From assembly GCF_004799665.1 (NCBI RefSeq), contig NZ_CP031310.1:860887-924886 (forward strand): a DNA stretch of 64,000 nt. The letters are read 5' to 3'. Position 1 is the first letter of the stretch, and the number at the start of each line of letters is the position of its first letter. Positions 23,902-31,647 of the stretch are shown here, piece by piece. The stretch comes from Halapricum salinum. Lineage in GTDB: Archaea; Halobacteriota; Halobacteria; Halobacteriales; Haloarculaceae. The translations under genes and the position numbers were made by a program. The notes beneath the pieces were generated by a model. The model was not told where the DNA came from and did not search any database. It saw only the letters and a list, made by a program, of their open reading frames with translations.

Positions 23902-24543
23902 TCACCGGCTGAGGAACGCCTGCAAGATCCGCTGTTCCTCCTCGTCGGTTATCTCCTCGGCCGCCATACAGACGTGAACGACCTTGCGGACGAGTTCGGG
24001 GTCGTCGAACGGTGACGCGCTGGAATCGTCTCCTGATTCGAGCCGTGATTCCAGTCGCTCGACACGATCACGGAGGTCCTGAACGGTCTTCTGCAGGTCC
24101 TCTGAAGTGTCGGTGTAGTGGGTCGCTCGCTCGCCGCCGGGGATGGTATCGAGATCGAGTACCGCTTTGACGAACCGGCGGCGGTCATCCCACTCGAATC
24201 CCGGGAGGCTGTTGACCCGGTTGCTTACCGTCGCGGCCGTCACGTCCAAAAAGCTCGCGATGTCCCGTTGGGTCGCGTCAGGATGGGCGGCGATCGCCTG
24301 GAGCGTCCTGATCTGCCTGTCCGAGATGTCCGCTTGATCCGGGTAGTCCGTTTCGGGACTGGACGGATCGGGTCTCTCGTGCTCTTCGGAGCCGCCGCCG
24401 TCGAGCACTTGCTCGACGTGCTCGGTCGAGGCGTCGGGAATCCTCTCGGCCAGTTCCGCGGACGAGGCGTCCGGATCCGCCGCTGCCTCTTCGAGAATTC
24501 GCTTGCGGTCGATCCGTGACGCGTCGTTGTCCCCGGAACTCAT
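23902..24543 (-). CDS. Winged-helix transcription regulator
   Basis: The 213-residue protein has an HTH at about 80-115: LQAIAAHPDATQRDIASFLDVTAATVSNRVN, followed by a wing. The N-terminal part (ADPDASSAELAERIPDAS) looks like a second helical DNA-binding unit. A coiled coil (LQKTVQDLRDRVERLESRLE) near 150-175 and a C-terminal helical domain follow. The layout recalls Lrp/MarR-like haloarchaeal regulators. It lies between the importer and the Mo-hydroxylase operon and is the best local candidate for their control. A TTTTTAA box A lies about 30 bases upstream of the ATG. Confidence 0.78.
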   Translation of the reverse strand: MSSGDNDASRIDRKRILEEAAADPDASSAELAERIPDASTEHVEQVLDGGGSEEHERPDPSSPETDYPDQADISDRQIRTLQAIAAHPDATQRDIASFLDVTAATVSNRVNSLPGFEWDDRRRFVKAVLDLDTIPGGERATHYTDTSEDLQKTVQDLRDRVERLESRLESGDDSSASPFDDPELVRKVVHVCMAAEEITDEEEQRILQAFLSR

Positions 24544-24593
24544 TACGTCTCGGGTATTGTCCGCTACGTGTTAAAAAGCTTCAGCTTGGACGC

Positions 24594-25589
24594 CTAGAGG
24601 TCCAGCGTCGTCTCGAAGAACAGTTCCTCGACGTCGTATTCCCGATCGATCAGTCCCTGGTCCCTCGCGTAGCCGACGAACGTCCGTAGCTCTTTCCGAG
24701 TCTTCGGTCGGAGGCCGTACGCCCAGGCGTCCTCGCCGAGGATCTCGTGCTGTTCCTTGTAGTGGAGGTGGTTCCAGGTCAACGAGGTGTGACTGCTGGG
24801 GCTGACGTTTCGCTGGATGCACCTCTCGAGGGCCTCGGCGAAGGCGTCGTAGACGCTGACGGCGACCCACGGATCGTCCTCGAGGATTTCGTCCCGGATG
24901 GCGACGGTGTGCATCGGCGGGTGCAGCCCCGTCTTCTCGAAGAAGGCAATCTCCTCGGCCTGCGGGTCTTCGAACATGAACTCTGCGTCGTCGTTGCGAC
25001 AGACAGCCCTGAACAGCGACCCCGAGGGATCCATCGCCGCGTCCAACTCGCCCGAGAACAGCATATCCTGCATATCTCGGGGTTCGTAGATGGCGTCGCC
25101 GCCCTGCTTGCCGGGCACGCGCTGGATGTCGAACTTTTCGGGCAGGTCGACGGGGACGTCGTCTTCCCGACGGCGGAACCACTGCACTTCGGTGAGATCC
25201 AGATCGTAGTGTTCCTGGGCGATCCCGCGGACCCAGACGTCGGCGGTCGTCTGCCAGGACTGGGTTCCCACCTGTTTGCCTTCGAGGTCTTTTGGCTCCT
25301 CGATGCCGGCGTCGGCGTTCTTGTAGAAGAAGGCCAGCCGGAACTTCCGGTTAGGGAATACCGGGATCGCCGTGTAGGGGAACTCCTCGCCCTCGGCCAT
25401 CGAGGAGACGTACGAGGCGATACACACTTCGCAGATATCGAACTCGCCATGCCGAAAGAACCGACGGTGTCGCTTGGGTGGGTACTCGCTGATCGGCGTC
25501 AGATCGATCCCCTCGGGTTCGACCTCGCCGGTCAAAAGCGGCTGTACCGTGTCCATGTCGCCGACGCTCAGCGAGAGGTCCAGGGCCAT
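24594..25589 (-). CDS. Binding-protein-like / 4,5-dihydroxyphthalate decarboxylase-like protein without signal peptide
   Basis: The 331-residue protein starts directly with the fold (LDLSLSVGDMDTVQPLLTGEV) and resembles the family annotated as 4,5-dihydroxyphthalate decarboxylase or ABC binding-protein-like: GEFDICEVCIASYVSSMAEG, AIPVFPNRKFR, DLEGKQVGTQSWQTTADVWVRG, and LFSGELDAAMDPSG. It has no signal peptide, so it should be cytoplasmic, which favours an enzyme or ligand-sensing role over transport. It lies 55 bases downstream of the 2Fe-2S subunit gene in the same direction. An AT-rich box (GATAATATGG, about 25606-25616) may give it a promoter of its own. Confidence 0.8.
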   Translation of the reverse strand: MALDLSLSVGDMDTVQPLLTGEVEPEGIDLTPISEYPPKRHRRFFRHGEFDICEVCIASYVSSMAEGEEFPYTAIPVFPNRKFRLAFFYKNADAGIEEPKDLEGKQVGTQSWQTTADVWVRGIAQEHYDLDLTEVQWFRRREDDVPVDLPEKFDIQRVPGKQGGDAIYEPRDMQDMLFSGELDAAMDPSGSLFRAVCRNDDAEFMFEDPQAEEIAFFEKTGLHPPMHTVAIRDEILEDDPWVAVSVYDAFAEALERCIQRNVSPSSHTSLTWNHLHYKEQHEILGEDAWAYGLRPKTRKELRTFVGYARDQGLIDREYDVEELFFETTLDL

Positions 25590-25644
25590 ACAGACACGCG
25601 GGCCAGCACCATATTATCTGTTGTGGGTCTTCCTACTGCGTGAC

Positions 25645-26106
25645 TCAGTCGCGGTCCTCGGCGACCGACTCGATCGCGTCGAGGATCGTCTCGTAGCCGG
25701 TACACCGACAGGCGTTGCCGGCGACCGCCGACCGGATCGCCTCGCGGTCGGCGTCGGGATCGTCTTCGAGATACGCCAGCGCCGTCAGCACGAAGCCGGG
25801 TGTGCAGTAGCCACACTGCAGCGCGAACGCCTCGTCGAAGGCCGCCTGAACCGACTCACCGAGCGACCCCTCCTCGATCCCCTCGACGGTCGTAATCGTC
25901 GCGCCGTCGGCCTTCCCTGCGGGGACGAGACAGGACTTGACGGCCTCGCCGTCGAGCAGCACCGTACAGACGCCACAGCGGCCGCTGTCACACCCGGACT
26001 TGACGCACGTCTTCTCGCAGGGGCCCCGAAGTACGTCCCGAAGCGGGGCGTCCGGGGCCATCTCGACCGTCCGCTGCTCGCCGTCGAGTTCGAACTGGAT
26101 GTTCAT
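25645..26106 (-). CDS. Molybdenum hydroxylase 2Fe-2S subunit (CoxS/XdhC-type small subunit)
   Basis: At 153 residues this is the normal length for the small subunit of xanthine dehydrogenase/CO dehydrogenase-type enzymes. The N-terminal plant-type cluster ligands are CVKSGCDSGRCGVC with a later SCLVP Cys. The C-terminal cluster ligands are CGYCTPGF and CRCTGY. It passes electrons from the Mo centre to FAD. Its ATG overlaps the FAD-subunit stop by four bases (ATGA), so translation is probably coupled. Confidence 0.95.
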   Translation of the reverse strand: MNIQFELDGEQRTVEMAPDAPLRDVLRGPCEKTCVKSGCDSGRCGVCTVLLDGEAVKSCLVPAGKADGATITTVEGIEEGSLGESVQAAFDEAFALQCGYCTPGFVLTALAYLEDDPDADREAIRSAVAGNACRCTGYETILDAIESVAEDRD

Positions 26107-26960
26107 CGCTCACCTCCTGTCCGTTCGAGGGCCGTCCCGATCGCCCGCTCGACCAGTGCCGGTGCCAGCGACCGCTTGTACGCGGCCGAACCCGAGAGGT
26201 CGTCGAGCGGATCGATGTCCTCGACGACCGCCTCGCTGGCTGCCTCGATCGCGTCTTCGGACACCGGCTGGCCCACCAGCGCGTCCTCGACGGCCGGCGA
26301 GCGAACGGCCGTGTCGGCGACTGCGGTCAGGCCAACGCGGACGTCCTCGAAGCGACCCGCTTCGGTCGTGACTGCGGCCGCGACGCCGACGGTCGCCCAG
26401 CCGTCCTCGACCCGAGAGTGTTTCTCGTAGGCCGTGCCCATCCGGGGATCGACGTCGAAGCGGACTCTCTCGATCAGTTCGTCGGGGTCGCGGTCGGTCC
26501 GCATGTGGCCCACGAGGTACTGCTCGATCGGGACCGTTCGCGTCCCTTCGGTGCTCCCGAGTTCGACCGCGGCGTCGAGACAGCACAGCGTCGGCAGCAG
26601 ATCGAAGGCCGGATCGGCGTGCCCGAGAGCGCCGCCGACAGTCCCCATGGTCCGGACCTGGCGGTCGCCGACCACCGTCGAAGCCTCTCCCAGCATCGCG
26701 AGTTGTCCACCCAGATCGTGCTCGGACAACTCGCGATACGTGGTCGTCGCGCCGATCGTCGCCGTCCCGTCGGCCACGTCGATCCCCGAGAGAGCCGACA
26801 CCCCGCTGACGTCGACCAGCGCGTCGGCATCGACGAATCCCTGTCGGACCAGCAGCATCAGAGTCTGGCCACCCGCGACGACTTTGACGAACTCCTCGGT
26901 AGCGAGGTGCTGGCGAGCGCCTTCGACTGTCTTCGGTGTGTAGTAGACCGTCTCGCTCAT
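26103..26960 (-). CDS. Molybdenum hydroxylase FAD subunit (CoxM type)
   Basis: The 285-residue FAD-binding medium subunit has the first FAD motif VVAGGQTLMLLVRQG (about 28-42) and the second TVGGALGHADPAFDLLPTL (about 106-124), where the family usually has GGNLAHADPxSD. The C-terminal CO dehydrogenase flavoprotein domain follows (VGVAAAVTTEAGRFEDVRVGLTAVAD). It overlaps both neighbours by four bases. It forms the middle of the electron chain Mo - 2x 2Fe-2S - FAD. Confidence 0.95.
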   Translation of the reverse strand: MSETVYYTPKTVEGARQHLATEEFVKVVAGGQTLMLLVRQGFVDADALVDVSGVSALSGIDVADGTATIGATTTYRELSEHDLGGQLAMLGEASTVVGDRQVRTMGTVGGALGHADPAFDLLPTLCCLDAAVELGSTEGTRTVPIEQYLVGHMRTDRDPDELIERVRFDVDPRMGTAYEKHSRVEDGWATVGVAAAVTTEAGRFEDVRVGLTAVADTAVRSPAVEDALVGQPVSEDAIEAASEAVVEDIDPLDDLSGSAAYKRSLAPALVERAIGTALERTGGER

Positions 26961-29293
26961 TCCTCAGCCTCCCGGAGTCCGAAGAAGACGTCTTCGTCGC
27001 GGACGGGCGCAGTCGTGAACCGAGTGCCGACGGCGTCCCGGATCGCGTTGGTGATCGCCGGCGCGACCGGCGTGATCGCGGGCGTCCCGACTCCTTTCGC
27101 GCCGTAGGGACCGGACTCCTCGTTGGATTCGATTATCTCGACGACAAGGTCGTCCGGCAGTTCGTGTGGCGAACTCACGGGGTAGTCCGCGAGGTTGGGG
27201 TTCTCCGGGATCCCGCGGTCGAGTTCTAGCTCGGCAAGGGTGGCGAACTCGACGCCGTGCTGGACCGCGCCGTGGAGCTGTCCTTCGACCATCGCGGGGT
27301 TGATCGCGTAGCCGACGTCCTGGGCAGCCACGTACGTCCGCAGATCCACGCCACCAGTCTCGGGATCGACGGCGACACTCGCGAAGTGGACTCCGTAGGA
27401 GGGCGGGGCGTAGTTGGTCTCGGCACGAGCAGTCGCCGAGACCGGTTCGGTGAGCACCGTCGAGAGGTCGGCGGTGTCTCCGTCTCCGTGGAGTTGCCCG
27501 CCCTCGATCGAGATTCGGTCGACCGGGACTGCGAATCGATCGCTCGCCCGCTGGCGGATAGCGTCGGTCAACTCCTCGGCGGCCTCGGCGACCGCGCGGC
27601 CGATGAGATACGTCGACCGATTGGCGACCGAGCCGTACTTGTCCTCGATGTCGTCGTCGTGGGTCTTGGATCGGACGGTGATCCGGTCGATCGAGAGACC
27701 GGTCTCCTCGGCGACGATCTGGGTGAGCGCGGTCTCGCTCCCCTGTCCCAAATCGATCGCGCCGACGATTGCAGTCACCGTCCCGTCGGGGTTCGCGACG
27801 AGTTCCGTCTCCGTGTAGTCGGTGTTGTGCTCCGAGGCGGGTGTCGACACTTGCGTGCCGGCGGCCATCCCCCACCCGTGGAGGTGACCGTCCTCGTCCG
27901 CGTCGCGGCGCCGTTCGAAGGACGCCTTCCCGCGGTCGAGACACTCGCGGAGTCCGCAACTCGTGATCGGCTGTCCGGAGTAGGGTCGTTCGTCTCCCGT
28001 CTCGACCCAGTTTCGTTCCCGGACTGCGATCGGGTCGAGCCCGGCCTGTCGGGCCAGTTCGTCGACGTGTGACTCCAGCGCCCACGTGATCTGGGTCACG
28101 CCGATCCCGCGGTACTCTCCCGAGGGCGTGTTGTTGGTGAACACGGAGACGCCCTCGAAGCGGTAGTTCTCCAGTCGGTAGAGGTCCAGGGGTCTGTGTC
28201 GGCAGCTATTCAGGACGATGTGGCCGACCGAGTTGGGGTATGCGCCGGTGTCGGTGACGACGTCCACGTCCAGTGCGGTCAGCCGCCCGCCGTCAGTGAT
28301 CCCCGCACGGAGCGTGAGTGTCGTCGGGTGACGCGAGTCCCCCGCCGTGAACTCCGCCTCGCGGTCGAAGGCGAGCCTGACCGGCCGGTCGGTCTCGCGG
28401 GCGAGCGTCGCGGCGACGGGTTCGAGCGTCAGCGTCTCCAGGGAGTGCCCGCCGAAACTCGACCCGGCGGCCGGCGGCGTCAGGATCGTGACCTCGAAGC
28501 GGTCGTCGAACAGCGCTTCGAGGACGTGTTCGGTGTGGGTCCGGTTGCCGATCGTCTCGACCAGTTCGAGCCGGTCGCCGTCCCATTCGGCGAGACAGCA
28601 GTGTCGGTCGAGGTTGCAGTGGTTCACCCGCGGCGTCCGATAGGTCTCCTCGAGGATGTGATCGGCGGCCGCGAAGCCGGCCTCGAGGTCGCCGACCGAC
28701 AGCTGGTGGTAGTCGTCGACGTTCTGCTCGTAGTCTGGGTTCTCGACGTTCCTGGGGTGGCGAACCGGCTGGCCGTAGTCGGGGACGCCGTCGGGTGTCC
28801 GGGATTCCTCGTGAAGCACGGGCGCCCCGTCGCGGACGCTCTCGGCGGGATCGTGGACCGACTCCAGCGGCTCCAGTTCGTACTCGATCGCGTCCAGGGC
28901 GGCCCGGACGCCAGCGCGCGACTCGGCCGCCACGGCTGCGATGGCGTCGCCGTAGTGGCGGACCCGGTCGTCGAACCCGCCCAGAAAGTCCGTTCTCGTG
29001 ACAACGCAGGCGACGCCGTCGATCGACTCGGCCGCGTCTGTCCGAACGCTCGCGATCTCGGCGTGCGGCTGCTGCGAGCGGAGGACGCCAGCGTGGAGCA
29101 TCTCGGGCCGTTCGAGATCCGTCGGGAACTGGGCCCGCCCGGTCAGTTTCTCCCAGCTGTCCCGCCGGCGGGTGTCCCGGCCGACGGCTCGGCGGGGCTC
29201 GCGGTCGGCGCCCCCTCGGGCAGACGCTCGCCCGCGCGCTCCGTCGGGAGACCGCTGCTCGTTTGCTCGGGGGGGTGACTCCTGCTCGCTCAT
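26957..29293 (-). CDS. Molybdenum hydroxylase catalytic subunit (xanthine/aldehyde dehydrogenase family) with an atypical active site
   Basis: The 778-residue Mo-molybdopterin subunit has a small a/b-hammerhead domain (about 45-150) and the two Mo-binding domains. Recognisable motifs are GSSFGGHSLE (canonical GGGFGGK), GEYRGIGVTQ (canonical AYRGxG), DLGQGSETALTQIVAEETG and AKGVGTPAITPVAPAITNAIRDAVG in two parts near the C-terminus. In characterised relatives the last motif reads GVGE, with the Glu acting as base; here it is Thr. The CO dehydrogenase form I loop (AYxCSFR) is absent, so CO is not the expected substrate. The first 25 residues are charged and lack a signal peptide. The substrate is unknown. 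Confidence 0.92.
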   Translation of the reverse strand: MSEQESPPRANEQRSPDGARGRASARGGADREPRRAVGRDTRRRDSWEKLTGRAQFPTDLERPEMLHAGVLRSQQPHAEIASVRTDAAESIDGVACVVTRTDFLGGFDDRVRHYGDAIAAVAAESRAGVRAALDAIEYELEPLESVHDPAESVRDGAPVLHEESRTPDGVPDYGQPVRHPRNVENPDYEQNVDDYHQLSVGDLEAGFAAADHILEETYRTPRVNHCNLDRHCCLAEWDGDRLELVETIGNRTHTEHVLEALFDDRFEVTILTPPAAGSSFGGHSLETLTLEPVAATLARETDRPVRLAFDREAEFTAGDSRHPTTLTLRAGITDGGRLTALDVDVVTDTGAYPNSVGHIVLNSCRHRPLDLYRLENYRFEGVSVFTNNTPSGEYRGIGVTQITWALESHVDELARQAGLDPIAVRERNWVETGDERPYSGQPITSCGLRECLDRGKASFERRRDADEDGHLHGWGMAAGTQVSTPASEHNTDYTETELVANPDGTVTAIVGAIDLGQGSETALTQIVAEETGLSIDRITVRSKTHDDDIEDKYGSVANRSTYLIGRAVAEAAEELTDAIRQRASDRFAVPVDRISIEGGQLHGDGDTADLSTVLTEPVSATARAETNYAPPSYGVHFASVAVDPETGGVDLRTYVAAQDVGYAINPAMVEGQLHGAVQHGVEFATLAELELDRGIPENPNLADYPVSSPHELPDDLVVEIIESNEESGPYGAKGVGTPAITPVAPAITNAIRDAVGTRFTTAPVRDEDVFFGLREAEE

Positions 29294-29739
29294 CCCTCCT
29301 CACCGGCGTATTCCGCCAGGTTGTCGAAGTACGTCTCGACGTTGGCGTTGATCTGTCGACGGAGGAGCCGCGAGCCGAGCGTCGCCAGTTTGCCAGCGAA
29401 CCGAATGTCGACGTGGTAGTCCATCCGCGTCTGGTCGCCCTCCTCGGCCAGGGTCACCTCGACGTCAGCGTCCATCCTGGCGTTCGTCCGTGAGTCGGTC
29501 CCGACCGCCGAAAAGGTCAGGCGCTCGGGCCGCTCCAGGGTCTCGATCCTCACGTCGCCTTCCATCGTGACGGTGATCCCGGCGACCGACTGGTGGATCA
29601 CGCCCTCGTAGTGACGCTCGGAGACGCGTTCGATCTCCGTTGCGCCCATGACACAGGCCGTCAGCGCTTCGGGGTCGGTGACCGGCTCCCAGACGGCCTC
29701 CCGTGGTGCGGGGATGGTCGCCGTCCCGTCGTATTCCAT
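29290..29739 (-). CDS. CoxG-like SRPBCC protein, first gene of the Mo-hydroxylase operon
   Basis: The 149-residue CoxG-family protein has TIPAPREAVWEPVTDPEAL, TACVMGATEIERVSERHYE and the C-terminal RRQINANVETYFDNLAEY. It shares the ERVSE.(K/H)YE signature with the copy at 19518, so the two are paralogues. It overlaps the Mo-subunit gene by four bases. A role in membrane attachment or cofactor delivery to the hydroxylase is inferred from CoxG of carboxydotrophs. The operon promoter lies about 27 bases upstream. Confidence 0.9.
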   Translation of the reverse strand: MEYDGTATIPAPREAVWEPVTDPEALTACVMGATEIERVSERHYEGVIHQSVAGITVTMEGDVRIETLERPERLTFSAVGTDSRTNARMDADVEVTLAEEGDQTRMDYHVDIRFAGKLATLGSRLLRRQINANVETYFDNLAEYAGEEG

Positions 29740-29759
29740 ACTGGTCGGTCGGGCGCGCC

Positions 29760-29771
29760 GATACTAAATCC
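29760..29771 (-). promoter_or_regulatory. Box A of the Mo-hydroxylase operon
   Basis: The minus strand reads GGATTTAGTATC, centred about 27 bases before the ATG at 29739, as expected for a leaderless operon mRNA. Confidence 0.55.
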
Positions 29772-29838
29772 CCTCGCACGATCCCCGTTGCCGGGAGCCG
29801 ACGCAACGCTGAAACGAGTCCGTGGCCAAAGCCGGTGT

Positions 29839-30951
29839 ATGTCCGCGCCGGCCGACCGCTGGCCCGCCGCCGATCCCACGCTCTATCGACGACTCCGCGA
29901 GCAGGACGACCCGGGCGTGCTCGCGACCGTCGTCTCCGTGGAGGGAGCGGCCTACCGCCGACCCGGCGCAAAGATGCTCGTCGATACCGATGGAGACGCC
30001 ATCGGCGCGATCACCGCAGGATGTCTCCGCGATCGGATCGTCGAGGCGGCGCTGGCCGTCCGCGAGACGGCGACACCGCGAGTCGTGGCCTTCGATCTCG
30101 CCGACGACGACACCTGGGACCTCGCGAGCGGCTGTGACGGCCGGATCGAGGTCCTGCTCGAACCGGTCGGCGAGGCCATCCGTGACGCGCTCGGCGCGGT
30201 CGCCGACAGGCGGGCCGTGACGCTGATCACGGCGGTCGAGTCGAGCCATCCCGAGGTCGCTGTCGGCGACCGCGCGGTCGTCGATGCCGGGGTGAACAGC
30301 CACGACGAACGGGGCCGGACGCTGCCAGCTGACGTCAGTGAGGCCCCGCAGGTACAGTCCGTCGAGACGACGGCGATGCGAACGGTCGAGACGGCCGACG
30401 GCGAGGTGACAGTGCTGGTCGACCCGATCGAGCCACCCCCCCGGTTGCTGCTGTTCGGGAGCCGGCCCGACCTCCGCCCCGTCGCCTGGCTCGGCCGGGC
30501 GGTCGGCTTCGACGTCGTCGTAGCCTCGCCGCGGGGCGGGGCGGCGACCGACGAGACCGCCCCTGCGGCTCACGAGGTGCTCGCGAGCCATCCGACGGAC
30601 CTACCTGCGCACACCGACCGGTGGACCTATCCCGTCGTGCTCTCTCACAACGCGATCGACGATCAGATCGCCGTCGAAGCGCTGTTGACCGACTCGCCGG
30701 TCCCGTACGTCGGGCTGCTCGGCTCGCGGGACCGGTCGCGCCGGCTGCTCGAAGCGATCGAAGACGACGGCGTCGAACTCACCGACGACCAACTGGATCG
30801 GCTCTCGACGCCGGTCGGGCTCGATCTCGGGGGCGACGGGCCGACGGCGGTCGCGCTCAGCGTGGTCGGCGAGGTCCACGCGGTCCACCACGGGGCTCCG
30901 GGTGGTCGACTGCGCGACCAGTCTGGGCCGATCCACGACCGACCACAGTGA
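29839..30951 (+). CDS. xdhC: XdhC/CoxI-family Mo-cofactor maturation protein
   Basis: The 370-residue protein has an N-terminal XdhC/CoxI domain (VLATVVSVEGAAYRRPGAKMLV, about 26-47; AITAGCLRDRIVEAAL, with the conserved Cys near 62; ASGCDGRIEVLLEP) and a C-terminal Rossmann domain (about 205-350; LLLFGSRPDLRPVAWLGRAVGFDVVV, YVGLLGSRDRSRRLL). XdhC binds the Mo cofactor and helps its sulfuration and insertion into xanthine dehydrogenase-type enzymes. It is divergent from the hydroxylase operon and convergent with the MocA-like gene. I chose the ATG at 29839, which matches the domain start. Confidence 0.9.
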   Translation: MSAPADRWPAADPTLYRRLREQDDPGVLATVVSVEGAAYRRPGAKMLVDTDGDAIGAITAGCLRDRIVEAALAVRETATPRVVAFDLADDDTWDLASGCDGRIEVLLEPVGEAIRDALGAVADRRAVTLITAVESSHPEVAVGDRAVVDAGVNSHDERGRTLPADVSEAPQVQSVETTAMRTVETADGEVTVLVDPIEPPPRLLLFGSRPDLRPVAWLGRAVGFDVVVASPRGGAATDETAPAAHEVLASHPTDLPAHTDRWTYPVVLSHNAIDDQIAVEALLTDSPVPYVGLLGSRDRSRRLLEAIEDDGVELTDDQLDRLSTPVGLDLGGDGPTAVALSVVGEVHAVHHGAPGGRLRDQSGPIHDRPQ

Positions 30952-30961
30952 CCGACCGGCC

Positions 30962-31591
30962 CTACCGATCCGCGGGCCGGTCGACGTCCTGGAGTACGCC
31001 CGGATCTCCCGTCTCGACCAGCGCAGCGTCGGGGGCCGACAGGAGGATCTCCCGGCCGCCCCGGTCGCCGTCCAGTTCTGCCAGCGCGTCGAAGTGCTGT
31101 TCGTCGAAGACGACGGGATTACCGCGCTCCCCGTCACAGGCGGCCGCCAGCGCGCTCCCGGCTCCCGCCCGGTAGGCCTCGAGCAGGCCGGCGATCGAGT
31201 CGGGCGAGACGTGTGGCATGTCGCCGAGCGCGATCAGGACGGCATCCGCACCCCGTTCGCGGGCGGCCGCGACGCCCGTCGCGACCGAGGCTCCCTGTCC
31301 CTGGCGGTAGCGGCCGTTCTCGACGACCGAGACGGGGAGAGATGAGAGGTCGTTCCGAACCCGGTCGGCGTCGTGGCCGAGGACGACCGTCACCCCGTCG
31401 AGCGGGCTGGCACAGAGCGCGCGAACGGCGTGTCGGACGATCGACTCGCCGTCCAGCGACGCCAGCAGTTTGTTCCGGTCACCGTAACGCTCGCTGGTCC
31501 CGGCGGCGAGGACGACCCCGTGGACGGACGCGTCAGCCGTGGGCCGGTCGTCCCCGAAGTCTTCGGGGCGGAGTACCGGTAGTGATGCCAT
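30962..31591 (-). CDS. MocA-like nucleotidyltransferase (Mo-cofactor cytidylyltransferase)
   Basis: The 209-residue protein has the NTP-transferase signature VVLAAGTSERYGDRNKLL (about 26-43) and the metal-binding ALGDMP (about 120). Together with XdhC and a three-subunit hydroxylase this points to MocA, which makes molybdopterin cytosine dinucleotide, rather than MobA, which makes the guanine form. The sequence alone does not prove CTP specificity. It starts just beyond the MocA core with a 22-residue extension. The gene converges on xdhC with a 10-base gap. Confidence 0.85.
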   Translation of the reverse strand: MASLPVLRPEDFGDDRPTADASVHGVVLAAGTSERYGDRNKLLASLDGESIVRHAVRALCASPLDGVTVVLGHDADRVRNDLSSLPVSVVENGRYRQGQGASVATGVAAARERGADAVLIALGDMPHVSPDSIAGLLEAYRAGAGSALAAACDGERGNPVVFDEQHFDALAELDGDRGGREILLSAPDAALVETGDPGVLQDVDRPADR

Positions 31592-31647
31592 GCTATCGCC
31601 CGTTCGGACCGCGTGAAAATCAGTGTTGCCGCGACGGTCTCGGGTCG

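Noticed and set aside
26957-29739. Aerobic CO dehydrogenase (coxGLMS) as the identity of the Mo-hydroxylase operon
   Set aside because: CoxG and the subunit set fit, but the large subunit lacks the AYxCSFR active-site loop of true (form I) CO dehydrogenase and also lacks the catalytic Glu.
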